Assembly: GCA_018268415.1 (NCBI GenBank)
Contig: JAFDWO010000043.1
Location: forward strand, 1 to 64,000
Length of the DNA stretch: 64,000 nucleotides
Reading direction: 5' to 3'
From: Actinomycetota bacterium
Lineage (GTDB): Bacteria; Actinomycetota; Thermoleophilia; Solirubrobacterales; 70-9
The position numbers and the translations under genes were made by a program. Below are positions 43,715-52,106 of this stretch, in pieces. Each line of letters begins with the position of its first letter. The first letter of the stretch is position 1. Below the pieces are notes generated by a model. That model had not been told where the DNA came from. It was given only the letters and a program-made list of their open reading frames with translations, and searched no databases.

Positions 43715-45190
43715 CTAAAAGATTGAGGATGAATGCTTCTTTTCGGCGGTCTCGGGGACGGCGAGCGGGATGCGGGCGCGGAAGAGGGCGCCCCCGGCCT
43801 CCGATTCGGCGGCCTCGACGGTCCCGCCGTGGGAGGCGGCGACAGCGTTGACGATCGCCAGGCCGAGCCCGGTGCCGGTTCCACGGGCGGTGTCGGCAGG
43901 GCCTTCGCCGCGGACGAAGCGATCGAAGATCTGGGTCCTCATGCCCGGTGGGATCCCCGGCCCGTCGTCGGCGACCTCGACCACCGCGTCGTTCCCCTGT
44001 CGGGAGAGCCTCAGCTCGATCGTCGCTTCCTCCGGGGTGTAACGGGCGGCGTTGTCGAGGAGGTTGAGGATCATGCGGTGGAGCTCGTCGGCGCTCCCCT
44101 CGACCCACAGCGGCCGGTCGTTGTCGATGACGAACTCGCGCGCGCCCATCAGCGGCGCCGCCTCGAGGGCCGCATCGCCGGCTATTTCGGCGAGATCACA
44201 GCGCTTGTGGGCGGCGAGGCGCCCGGCATCGGCCCGCGCCAGCAGCAGCAGGTCGGAGACCAGCCGGCTCATCCGCCGTGAGGAGCGCAGGGCCGAGTCG
44301 ACCACCTCGCGATCTTCGGCCTGTCCCGGCCCGCCGAGCGAGGCCTGCAGCAGCTCCAGGTTGGCGAGCACGCTGGTCAGCGGCGTGCGCAGCTCGTGCG
44401 AGGCATCGGCGACGAATTCGCGCTGCTGCTGCAGTGCCTGCTCGCGCTCGGATCGCGCCGCGTCAAGCGACCGAAGCATGCGCTCGAGCGTGTCGGCAAG
44501 CTCGCCCACCTCGTCTTCGACCGGGGGCCGCGGCATGTGGCGGGAGGGATCGCGGGTCTCTGACACCTCCTTGGCGCTCGCGGTCAGCGCCGCGATCGGC
44601 CGCATCGCCCGCGACGCGATCGCCACGCCGGCCAGGCACGCGAGGCCGGTCCCGCCGATGATCCCGGCCAGGATCAGGAACCAGATGCGGTCGATCGTGT
44701 CTTCGATGTGGACCGTGCTGCGGCCGTACTGGACGTAACCGGTGAGGATCCCTTCTTCCGAGAGGACGGCGGTCACGATCCGCATGCCGTTGCGTTCGAT
44801 CGTGCCGGTCCGTTTCGGCGGCGCCCCCAGGCGATCCCCTTCCAACTGGCGAAGTTCGCGCCCGGTGCTGTCGAAGACCCGCAGCGAGGCGTCCTCGGTG
44901 GCCACGTAGCCCGCGAGTTCGTTCGGGACGACGACCGGTTCCGCGCCGACCAAGGGCCGGACCACGCGGAGTTCGCGCTTCAGGCTTTCGACCGCCGTGT
45001 TGACCTCGTTGTTGAAATCGTCGCGAATCCGCGTGGTGGCGATCTGGCCGATGACGCCGCCGAAGATCATCAGGATCACCAGCGTCAGGCCCGCCGAGAC
45101 GACGGCCAGGCGCCAGCGGACGGGCCAGGCGCGGGGATGCACGACTCGCCGCAGCCAGGCCGCGGTGCCGGTGCGCGCCGCGGCGACCAT
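43715..45190 (-). CDS. Two-component sensor histidine kinase
   Basis: 491 residues. Membrane helix 1 is at about 28-50 (LAVVSAGLTLVILMIFGGVIG), an extracellular sensor domain of about 115 residues follows, helix 2 is at about 168-192 (FLILAGIIGGTGLACL), then HAMP. HisKA carries FVADASHELRTPLTSVL (phospho-His) and HATPase_c carries NLLDNAARYT, VADDGPGIPPG and GTGTGLGLAIV. It is most like the MprB/CutS/TcrY group. The start ATG overlaps the response-regulator stop by 1 nt, so the pair is coupled. The stimulus is unknown. Confidence 0.93.
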   Translation of the reverse strand: MVAAARTGTAAWLRRVVHPRAWPVRWRLAVVSAGLTLVILMIFGGVIGQIATTRIRDDFNNEVNTAVESLKRELRVVRPLVGAEPVVVPNELAGYVATEDASLRVFDSTGRELRQLEGDRLGAPPKRTGTIERNGMRIVTAVLSEEGILTGYVQYGRSTVHIEDTIDRIWFLILAGIIGGTGLACLAGVAIASRAMRPIAALTASAKEVSETRDPSRHMPRPPVEDEVGELADTLERMLRSLDAARSEREQALQQQREFVADASHELRTPLTSVLANLELLQASLGGPGQAEDREVVDSALRSSRRMSRLVSDLLLLARADAGRLAAHKRCDLAEIAGDAALEAAPLMGAREFVIDNDRPLWVEGSADELHRMILNLLDNAARYTPEEATIELRLSRQGNDAVVEVADDGPGIPPGMRTQIFDRFVRGEGPADTARGTGTGLGLAIVNAVAASHGGTVEAAESEAGGALFRARIPLAVPETAEKKHSSSIF

Positions 45191-45888
45191 CAGTCTTTGA
45201 GGACGTACCCCGCGCCGCGTTTGGTGTGGAGGAGGCGGTCCTCGCCGCCGGACTCCAGCTTGCGTCGCAGGTTGGAGATGAAGACGTCGATGGTGTTCGT
45301 CGCCGCCATCGGGTCGTAGCCCCAGACTTCGTCAAGGAGGCGCTCACGGGAGACGACCAGGCGCTCGTTGCGCATCAGGAACTCCAGGAGCTCGAACTCG
45401 CGGTTGGTCAGCTCGATTTCGCGATCGCCACGGTGGACCTCGCGGGTGTCCGGGTTGAGCTGCAGATCGCCCACTTCCAGCGAGGCGGCGCCGCGCGGAG
45501 GCCGGCGGCGCAGCAGGGCGCGGATCCGGGCCAGGAGCTCCTTGCGCTCGAACGGCTTCACCAGATAATCGTCGGCGCCGGAGTCGAGGCCGGTGACGCG
45601 GTCCTCGGTCTCGGCGCGGGCCGTGAGCATCAAGATCGGCACGTCGCCCTCCTGGCGCAGGCGGCGGCACACCTCGATCCCGTCCAGCCCAGGCAGGCCG
45701 AGGTCGAGCACGACCAGGTCGGGGACGAACCCGACCGCCACGTCGAGGGCCTCGACGCCGTCGGCGGAGGTGCGAACCTCGTAGCCCTCGTTGCGTAGGG
45801 AGCGACGCAGGACGTCGGCGATATCGGCGTCGTCCTCGACGACGAGAACGCGACCGCCCTGCTGAACCTCGGGATCCGTGCTGAGCAT
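45190..45888 (-). CDS. OmpR-family response regulator
   Basis: 232 residues. The receiver domain has VLVVEDDADIADVL, the phospho-acceptor Asp in DLVVLDLGLPGLDG, Thr in MLTARAE and Lys in YLVKPFERKEL. The C-terminal winged helix has LTNREFELLEFLMRNE and RLLDEVWGYDP, ending RRKLESGGEDRLLHTKRGAGYVL. TAACAT lies 8 nt before ATG 45888 on the minus strand, again predicting a near-leaderless transcript. Divergent from ftsK with 45 bp between. Confidence 0.94.
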   Translation of the reverse strand: MLSTDPEVQQGGRVLVVEDDADIADVLRRSLRNEGYEVRTSADGVEALDVAVGFVPDLVVLDLGLPGLDGIEVCRRLRQEGDVPILMLTARAETEDRVTGLDSGADDYLVKPFERKELLARIRALLRRRPPRGAASLEVGDLQLNPDTREVHRGDREIELTNREFELLEFLMRNERLVVSRERLLDEVWGYDPMAATNTIDVFISNLRRKLESGGEDRLLHTKRGAGYVLKD

Positions 45889-45933
45889 GAAGCCGAATGT
45901 TAAACCGGTTTCCGTGCGCTTTGCGGTCCTTTT

Positions 45934-48282
45934 ATGGCGAATTTAGTGCGGCTTTGCGGGCTGGACGACAAGGCGGACAGGGGATGGGGGATCGGCGTCG
46001 AAGTCGGACCCGTGTTCGAACGACAGAAGCGCGCCCCTGCCCGTAAAGCTCCAGCCCGCAAAGCGAAAGGCAAGGCCAAACGCGGCAAAGCGGCCAAATC
46101 GCGCGGTGGAATCCACCTCTTCGAAGGCCTTGAGCAGCGTCATCTCGACCTGATCGGCCTCTTCCTCATCGCCGCGGGGATCTACCTGCTGTTCGTGCTC
46201 TTCTTCGGCTGGGAAGGGGGGAAGGTCGGTTATGGGGTCGAAACCGCGCTCCTCTACCTGTTCGGCTCCGTCGGCGCCCGGATCGTCACCCTGCTGATGC
46301 TGGTCGGGGGCGGGATGATCCTCACCGGGACCTCGATCTCGGCGCTCGCGCGCGGGATCGGCCACGGCCTGCGGACGCTGTTCTTCGGCGGGGTCAAGGG
46401 CAGCGAAGCGACCGCGCGCACCGTTCGCCAGGGCTCCGAGGAATGGCGCAAGCGTCGCGACGAACGGAGCGCCGAGACCAAGGCGGCGGCGACCGACGTG
46501 ATGCAGGACTACCCGGACGAGGACGACGAGAGCTTCGCCCCGACCGTGGCGCTGGCCGAGGACAAGGACGACGACATCTTCGCCCCGGGCCTCTTCAACT
46601 TCGACGAGGAAGCCGACACTGCCGAAACCCAGGTCGTCCGCGATCCCGAACCGGAGCCGGAGGTCGAGCCTGCTCCCGAACCGGTCCAGCGCGAACTCCC
46701 GGCGGAGCCCGAAGGAGAGGAGGAAGATGGCCCCAAACCCACGCCGATGGGGAATCTGCGCGGCGTCACCACCTCGGAGGAGATCGACTACCGGATGCCG
46801 TCCCCGCGCGTGCTCGAGCGCGGCAAAGGCGACAAAGGGCCCGATCCGCGCGACCAGCAGGCGACCGGCCGCAAACTGATCGAGGCCTTGGGCCACTTCG
46901 GGGTCGACGCGAAGATCGTCGGCGTCGTCAGCGGACCGCACGTCTCGCTGTACGAACTGCGCCTCGCTCCCGGCATCAAAGTCAAGAAAGTCACCGAGCT
47001 GGCGAACGACCTCGCCTACGCGCTCGCCTCGACCGACATCCGCATCCTCGCGCCGATCCCGGGGAAACAGGCGGTCGGGGTCGAGGTGCCGAACGCGAAG
47101 CGGCGCATGGTCCGCCTCGGCGACATCTACCAGGGGCGCCCGCCGAAGGCCTCGCCGCTGGTCGCCTGGCTGGGCAAGGGCATCGACGGCAACGCGGTCT
47201 GGACCGACATCGCGAAGATGCCGCACGTCCTCGTCGCCGGCACCACCGGCTCGGGCAAGAGCGCCTGCGTCAACGCGATGCTCTCCTCGATCCTGATGTC
47301 GTCGTCGCCGAACGAAGTGCGCCTGGTGCTGGTCGACCCCAAGCAGGTCGAGCTCAACCACTACGAGCACGTGCCGCACCTGCTGACGCCGGTGGTGACC
47401 TCGCCGCGGCTCGCCGCCAACGTCCTCGCCAACCTGATCACCGAGATGGAGACCCGCTACGGCGTGATGTCGCAGGCGCGCGCCCGCAACCTCGAGGAGC
47501 TGAACCGGATCCGCCGCAAAGCCGGCGAGGCGCCGCTACCGCACATCCTCTGCGTGATCGACGAGCTCGCGGACCTGATGATGGTCGCGCCCGCCGAAGT
47601 CGAGGACTCGATCATCCGCCTCGCGCAGAAGTCGCGGGCCACCGGGATCCACCTGGTGCTGGCGACCCAGCGCCCTTCGACCGACATCATCACCGGCACG
47701 ATCAAGGTCAACATCCCGAGCCGCATCGCCTTCGCGGTCTCCTCGCAGACCGACTCGCGGGTGATCCTCGACCAGGGCGGGGCGGAGTCGCTGCTCGGCC
47801 AGGGCGACATGCTCTTCCGCGGCGCCGGCACCTCGAAACTGGCCCGCGTGCAGGGCGCGTTCATCACCGAGGACGAGATCGCCGCGATCACCACCCACTG
47901 GGCCAAGCAGGGCGAACCGGAGTTCGAGGAGGAGCTACTGGAGACGCCGGAGGCCGCCGAGGACGAAGGCGGGCGTGGGGACGACGACTTCGACCCCGAT
48001 TCCGACGACCTGCTGGACGAGGCGATCCGCCTGGTCGTGCAGACCGAAACCGCATCGGTGTCGATGATCCAGCGGCGGCTGCGGGTCGGTTACACCCGCG
48101 CGGGACGCCTCATCGACATGCTCGAGCGGCGCGGTGTCATCTCCGGCTACGAGGGCTCCAAACCGCGCCAGGTGCTGATCACGCAGGCCGATCTGGCCCG
48201 GGTCGTCGGCGGGCCCGGTGGCGGGAACGCGCCCGCGGAGCCGTCCCCGGTCGGGGCCGACGGTCCCGGCGACGCTTCCTGA
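45934..48282 (+). CDS. ftsK: DNA translocase FtsK/SpoIIIE with short membrane domain
   Basis: 782 residues. A basic N-terminus (APARKAPARKAKGKAKRG) precedes only two clear membrane helices (about 71-92 and 103-130) rather than the usual four. An acidic Pro/Glu linker runs to about 270. The motor domain has the Walker A VLVAGTTGSGKSACVN (Lys near 442), Walker B CVIDELADLMM and VLATQRPSTDIITGTIK. The C-terminal gamma winged helix (IRLVVQTETASVSMIQRRLRVG split across SMIQRRLRVGYTRAGRLID) reads orienting DNA sequences. It moves DNA at septum closure. The N-terminal about 25 residues before GVEVGP look unlike family sequence, so a later GTG start is possible. Confidence 0.9.
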   Translation: MANLVRLCGLDDKADRGWGIGVEVGPVFERQKRAPARKAPARKAKGKAKRGKAAKSRGGIHLFEGLEQRHLDLIGLFLIAAGIYLLFVLFFGWEGGKVGYGVETALLYLFGSVGARIVTLLMLVGGGMILTGTSISALARGIGHGLRTLFFGGVKGSEATARTVRQGSEEWRKRRDERSAETKAAATDVMQDYPDEDDESFAPTVALAEDKDDDIFAPGLFNFDEEADTAETQVVRDPEPEPEVEPAPEPVQRELPAEPEGEEEDGPKPTPMGNLRGVTTSEEIDYRMPSPRVLERGKGDKGPDPRDQQATGRKLIEALGHFGVDAKIVGVVSGPHVSLYELRLAPGIKVKKVTELANDLAYALASTDIRILAPIPGKQAVGVEVPNAKRRMVRLGDIYQGRPPKASPLVAWLGKGIDGNAVWTDIAKMPHVLVAGTTGSGKSACVNAMLSSILMSSSPNEVRLVLVDPKQVELNHYEHVPHLLTPVVTSPRLAANVLANLITEMETRYGVMSQARARNLEELNRIRRKAGEAPLPHILCVIDELADLMMVAPAEVEDSIIRLAQKSRATGIHLVLATQRPSTDIITGTIKVNIPSRIAFAVSSQTDSRVILDQGGAESLLGQGDMLFRGAGTSKLARVQGAFITEDEIAAITTHWAKQGEPEFEEELLETPEAAEDEGGRGDDDFDPDSDDLLDEAIRLVVQTETASVSMIQRRLRVGYTRAGRLIDMLERRGVISGYEGSKPRQVLITQADLARVVGGPGGGNAPAEPSPVGADGPGDAS

Positions 48283-48296
48283 GCGCGCCGGTCCGG

Positions 48297-48302
48297 TAGT
48301 TT
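48297..48302 (+). promoter_or_regulatory. -10 box for cinA (leaderless arrangement)
   Basis: TAGTTT lies 7 nt before GTG 48310 and there is no Shine-Dalgarno sequence. Confidence 0.5.
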
Positions 48303-48309
48303 CGGCGCC

Positions 48310-49587
48310 GTGAAAGCGGGCGTCGTCAGGGCTGGGATCGTGGTCACCGGGACCGAGGTGATCACCGGCCGCATCGCCGACGCCAACGGACCCTGGATCA
48401 GCGAACGGCTGGCGGAGCTCGGCGTCGAGGTCGCCCACATCATCGTCGTCGCCGACCGTCCCGACGACCTCGAGCACGCGCTGCAGTTCCTGGCCGCCGA
48501 GGACATGGACCTGATCGTGACCAGCGGCGGCCTCGGGCCCACCGCCGACGACCTGACCGCGGAGATGGTCGGGCACTTCGCCGGGCGGCCGATGCTGCTC
48601 GACGAGGACATGGAGGCGAAGATCCGCGAGATCCTGCGCCGCTTCGCCCGCAACCGCAGCTTCAAGTTCGATGAAGAGGCGGTGATGGAGGCCAACCGCA
48701 AGCAGGCGATGGTGCCGGAAGGGGCGGAGACGCTCGACCCGGTCGGGACCGCGCCGGGGCTGGTGGTGCCGGCCGGGGACCGGGTGGTGATCGTGATGCC
48801 GGGCCCGCCGCGCGAGCTACAACCGATGTGGCCGCGGGCGCTGGAGACCGACGCCGTGCGGGCCGTCCTGGCGCGGGCCACGCCGCTGCACGGGCTGACG
48901 ATGCGGATGTTCGGCGTGCCGGAGTCGGAAATCGCGAAAAGCCTGCGGGAGATCGAGGACGACGACGGGGTGGACGTCGAGGCGGTCGAGGTCACCACCT
49001 GTCTGCGGCGCGGGGAGATCGAGATCGACGTGCGCTGGCGCGAGGAGACCGAGGCGACCGCGCTGGCGGTGCGCGACGGGCTGCGGCGGCGGCACGAACG
49101 GGAGACCTTCAGCCTCGACGGCGAGACGATCGACGAACAGGTGGCGAAGCTGCTGAAGGGGCACCGCCTGGGGCTGGCGGAGTCCTGCACCGGCGGGCTG
49201 GTGGCGGCGCGGATCACGAACGTGCCGGGCGCCTCGGACTATTTCGCCGGATCGGCCGTCACCTACTCCTATGAGTCCAAAGAGCGCCTGCTCGGGGTGC
49301 CCCGGCCGCTGCTCGAGAAATACGGGGCGGTGTCCCCGGAGTGTGCGGAGGCGATGGCCAAGGGCGCGCTCGCGGCGTTCGACGCCGACGTGGCGGTGTC
49401 GGTGACCGGCATCGCCGGTCCGGACGGAGCGCTGCCGGGCAAGCCGGTCGGCTACGTCTGCTTCAACGCGATGCTCGTCGACGGGACCTCGATCGCCCGC
49501 GAGCCGGTGATTCCCGGCGACCGCGCCGACATCCGCGAACGCGCCGGGCTGGTCGCGATGCACTTGTTGCGCAATCTGCTCTCCTAA
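48310..49587 (+). CDS. cinA: CinA-family competence/damage-inducible protein, nicotinamide mononucleotide deamidase
   Basis: 425 residues. The N-terminal MoaB-like (COG1058) domain has GIVVTGTEVITGRIADANG and TSGGLGPTADDLT; the middle has GTAPGL and MPGPPRELQPM. The C-terminal CinA domain has LAESCTGGLVAARITNVPGAS and VTGIAGPDG. The family hydrolyses NMN and ADP-ribose in pyridine nucleotide recycling. It belongs to the common cinA-ligT-recA cluster. Confidence 0.94.
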   Translation: MKAGVVRAGIVVTGTEVITGRIADANGPWISERLAELGVEVAHIIVVADRPDDLEHALQFLAAEDMDLIVTSGGLGPTADDLTAEMVGHFAGRPMLLDEDMEAKIREILRRFARNRSFKFDEEAVMEANRKQAMVPEGAETLDPVGTAPGLVVPAGDRVVIVMPGPPRELQPMWPRALETDAVRAVLARATPLHGLTMRMFGVPESEIAKSLREIEDDDGVDVEAVEVTTCLRRGEIEIDVRWREETEATALAVRDGLRRRHERETFSLDGETIDEQVAKLLKGHRLGLAESCTGGLVAARITNVPGASDYFAGSAVTYSYESKERLLGVPRPLLEKYGAVSPECAEAMAKGALAAFDADVAVSVTGIAGPDGALPGKPVGYVCFNAMLVDGTSIAREPVIPGDRADIRERAGLVAMHLLRNLLS

Positions 49588-49613
49588 ATTCACAGAGATG
49601 TTGCGAAGGGGTG

Positions 49614-49642
49614 TTGAGCCGCGCGCATTTCCCTCCTAGCTT
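49614..49642 (+). promoter_or_regulatory. Promoter of ligT/thpR-recA
   Basis: -35 TTGAGC (49614-49619), 17-bp spacer, -10 TAGCTT (49637-49642), then only 6 nt to ATG 49649. This is the cleanest case of the leaderless pattern. No LexA-type GAAC-N4-GTTC palindrome is visible next to it or directly before recA. Confidence 0.75.
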
Positions 49643-49648
49643 GGCCTC

Positions 49649-50236
49649 ATGGCAAGTCAGGAGAGAAAGCCGAGACGGCAGCGGCTCTTCGTCGCGGTCG
49701 ATCTAACCGATGGGATCCGCAAGGGATTGTCGGCGTGGGGAGAGGCCGAGCTGGTCGATCCGGCACTACGGCCGGTGCGGCCGGAGTCACTGCACGTGAC
49801 GCTGGTCTTCCTCGGCCACCGCGAGGCGGACGAGGCGGAGGCGATCGAGGCGGCGGTGCGACGCGTCAGCGCGCCGCCGGTGCTGATGAAGCTGGAGGAC
49901 CCGATCACGCTGCCGCGTCGGCGGCGGGCGGCCGTCTTCGCCCTCCCGGCACCGTCCCCGGCAGCCAGCGACCTCCACCACGGACTGGTCGACAGGCTGG
50001 TTGCGGAGGGCCTCCACGAGCCCGAGGAACGGGATTTCTGGCCCCACGTGACGGTCGCCAGGGTGCGCGCGGAGGGTCGTGGATCACGCCGCCCGGCGGC
50101 GGTCGCGAGACGGCCCGGAGACCTCCCGGAGTGGCTCAAAGAGCCGTTCTATGCCGTCCGATTGACGCTCTACCGTTCTGAACTCCAGCCGGGGGGCGCC
50201 CGTTATGTCCCGCTGGCCCAAGTCGAGCTGTCCTAG
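49649..50236 (+). CDS. thpR: RNA 2',3'-cyclic phosphodiesterase
   Basis: A 195-residue 2H phosphoesterase. The two catalytic His-x-Thr motifs are HVTLVF (after ESL) and HVTVAR (after DFWP). The N-terminus PRRQRLFVAVDLTDGIR and the PVRPESLHVTL context are typical of ThpR/LigT. It opens 2',3'-cyclic phosphates on RNA. Followed by recA after 29 nt and probably co-transcribed. Confidence 0.92.
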   Translation: MASQERKPRRQRLFVAVDLTDGIRKGLSAWGEAELVDPALRPVRPESLHVTLVFLGHREADEAEAIEAAVRRVSAPPVLMKLEDPITLPRRRRAAVFALPAPSPAASDLHHGLVDRLVAEGLHEPEERDFWPHVTVARVRAEGRGSRRPAAVARRPGDLPEWLKEPFYAVRLTLYRSELQPGGARYVPLAQVELS

Positions 50237-50265
50237 AGGGGGCAGCAGTGAGGTGATGATCTGAG

Positions 50266-51357
50266 ATGGCGGAGAAAAAAGTGAACCTGAAGGACGCCTC
50301 GGCGAAGGAAGCCAAAGCGAAGGACGCGGCGCTCGAGGCGGCCGTCACCCAGATCGAGCGTGACTTCGGCGTCGGCTCGTTGATGCGCCTCGGCGACAAG
50401 GGCACGATCAAGGTCGACGCGATCCCGACCGGCTCACTGGCGCTCGACCTGGCACTGGGGATCGGCGGCGTGCCGCGTGGCCGGATCATCGAGATCTTCG
50501 GCCCCGAGTCCTCCGGTAAGACGACGCTGGTCAATCACATCATCGCCGAGGCCCAGGCCCGCGGTGGCGTCTGCGCCTTCATCGACACCGAGCACGCGAT
50601 CGACCCGGTCTACTCGCGGTCGATCGGCGTCGACACCGACGAGCTCCTCGTCTCCCAGCCCGACTACGGCGAGCAGGCCTTGCAGATCGCCGATCGGCTG
50701 ATCGCCTCGGCGGCGGTCGACGTGGTCGCGATCGACTCGGTCGCCGCCCTGACCCCGAAAGCCGAGCTCGACGGGCAGATCGGCGACACCACGGTCGGCC
50801 TCCAGGCGCGGCTGATGTCGCAGGCGCTGCGGAAACTCGCGGGCAGCCTCAACCGGACCAAGACGGTCTGCATCTTCACCAACCAGATCCGCGAAAAAGT
50901 CGGCGTCCAGTTCGGCTCGCCGGAGACCCAACCGGGTGGTCGGGCGCTGAAGTTCTACTCGTCGCAGCGGCTTGACATCCGTCGCATCGAGACCCTCAAG
51001 GAAGGGACCGAGGCGGTAGGTAACCGGGTGCGCGTGAAAGTCGTCAAGAACAAGGTTGCGGCACCGTTCCGCCAGGCCGAGTTCGACATCGAGTACGGGG
51101 TCGGCATCTCCCGCGAGGGCGGGCTGCTGGACTTTGGCATCGAACAGGACCTGGTGCAGAAATCCGGCTCGTTCTTCTCCTACGGCGAGACCCGGCTCGG
51201 CCAGGGTCGCAACAACGCCAAGCAGTTTCTGAAGGACAACCCGGAGTTGTCCCTGGAGATCGAAACCAAGGTACGCACGGCGCTCGGAATCGGCACTGCA
51301 GCGAGCGATGAGCCCGCTTCGGAAGGTCAACCCGTCACCGAGGCCCAGGCCGCCTAG
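50266..51357 (+). CDS. recA: Recombinase RecA
   Basis: 363 residues. Walker A is [10 protein letters not shown] (Lys near 85), DNA-binding loop L1 is [12 protein letters not shown], loop L2 [22 protein letters not shown], plus IDTEHAIDP. It forms filaments on ssDNA for strand exchange and LexA cleavage. GAGGTGAT serves as ribosome-binding site. The short basic N-terminal extension ([19 protein letters not shown]) is somewhat long. recX, usually next, is absent; a cytochrome c gene follows. Confidence 0.97.
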   Translation: MAEKKVNLKDASAKEAKAKDAALEAAVTQIERDFGVGSLMRLGDKGTIKVDAIPTGSLALDLALGIGGVPRGRIIEIFGPESSGKTTLVNHIIAEAQARGGVCAFIDTEHAIDPVYSRSIGVDTDELLVSQPDYGEQALQIADRLIASAAVDVVAIDSVAALTPKAELDGQIGDTTVGLQARLMSQALRKLAGSLNRTKTVCIFTNQIREKVGVQFGSPETQPGGRALKFYSSQRLDIRRIETLKEGTEAVGNRVRVKVVKNKVAAPFRQAEFDIEYGVGISREGGLLDFGIEQDLVQKSGSFFSYGETRLGQGRNNAKQFLKDNPELSLEIETKVRTALGIGTAASDEPASEGQPVTEAQAA

Positions 51358-51401
51358 GGCGGCCCGGATCCGCCTGCAACGCACCGGTCTCTCCGCACCA
51401 A

Positions 51402-51407
51402 TAGGAT
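51402..51407 (+). promoter_or_regulatory. Candidate -10 box of the cytochrome c gene
   Basis: TAGGAT lies 12 nt before ATG 51420. The gap 51358-51419 after recA holds nothing else recognisable. Confidence 0.4.
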
Positions 51408-51419
51408 TCGCGCCGCGCG

Positions 51420-52070
51420 ATGCACCAAACGCTCTTCTTCATCTGTGGTGGTGTCCTGGCCGCCTCGGCCGTCATTGTCAGCTTCGTTGGGCTGAAAAGC
51501 GACAATTTCCCGGGCAAATGGATGCCGCTGATCGTGGTCTGGTTTGCCGCCTTCGCGGTCGGCGCCGGCACCTTTGCCGTCCTTCACGGTAAGGACGAGT
51601 CGAAGGATCACGACAAGGAGTACGCCAAGGCGAGCGCGGAGATGCAGTACGAGTCGACCGAAGGGCCGTTCGTGCGGGCACAGGAAGAAGAAGCCGAAGA
51701 AGCGAAAGCCGAAGAAGGCGAATCCGCCGAAGGCGAAGCAGGCGAATCTGCCGAACCGGCCGAAGGCGGCGAAGCCGAAGGCGGGTCTGCCGAAGGCGGG
51801 GAAGAAGGTGGCGAAGCCGAAGGCGGCGGTAATGCGGAAGCCGGGGCTACCGTGTTCTCCACCAACTGCGCGGCCTGTCACGGCGACACCGGCCACGGCG
51901 GCGCCGGCGGTCCCGATCTCACGACGATGCCCTTGGCCCAGACCGAAGAAGGCGCGATCAAACAGGTCACCAACGGCGGCGGCGGGATGCCCCCTTTCAG
52001 CGGCACCCTGTCTGAAGAAGAAATCGAAAACGTCGCGGCCTACGTCGTTCACGAAGTCGTCGGCAAGTAG
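51420..52070 (+). CDS. Membrane-anchored c-type cytochrome with Glu/Gly-rich linker
   Basis: 216 residues. Two membrane helices (about 5-25 and 36-56) place the remainder outside the cell. A long flexible linker (about 80-140) is almost only Glu, Ala and Gly. The C-terminal about 75 residues are a cytochrome c domain with the haem motif CAACH and the axial Met in GGMPPFSG. Likely an electron carrier tethered near a terminal oxidase. The partner is not in the window. The N-terminal helices resemble those of some oxidase-associated cytochromes but I cannot name the family. Confidence 0.88.
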   Translation: MHQTLFFICGGVLAASAVIVSFVGLKSDNFPGKWMPLIVVWFAAFAVGAGTFAVLHGKDESKDHDKEYAKASAEMQYESTEGPFVRAQEEEAEEAKAEEGESAEGEAGESAEPAEGGEAEGGSAEGGEEGGEAEGGGNAEAGATVFSTNCAACHGDTGHGGAGGPDLTTMPLAQTEEGAIKQVTNGGGGMPPFSGTLSEEEIENVAAYVVHEVVGK

Positions 52071-52106
52071 CACCGCCAGTCGGCGCCCTGCCGGTACCCT
52101 GAGCGC

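Noticed and set aside
43172-43851. Overlapping Arg/Gly/Pro-rich ORFs in the copy 5 tail
   Set aside because: They arise from CTCGGACGG repeats in several frames at once and end inside the histidine kinase gene on the other strand; no coding evidence.
50140-50265. SOS (LexA) box before recA
   Set aside because: GTTCTGAAC at about 50175 lacks the spacing of the actinobacterial GAAC-N4-GTTC box and lies inside the thpR coding sequence.
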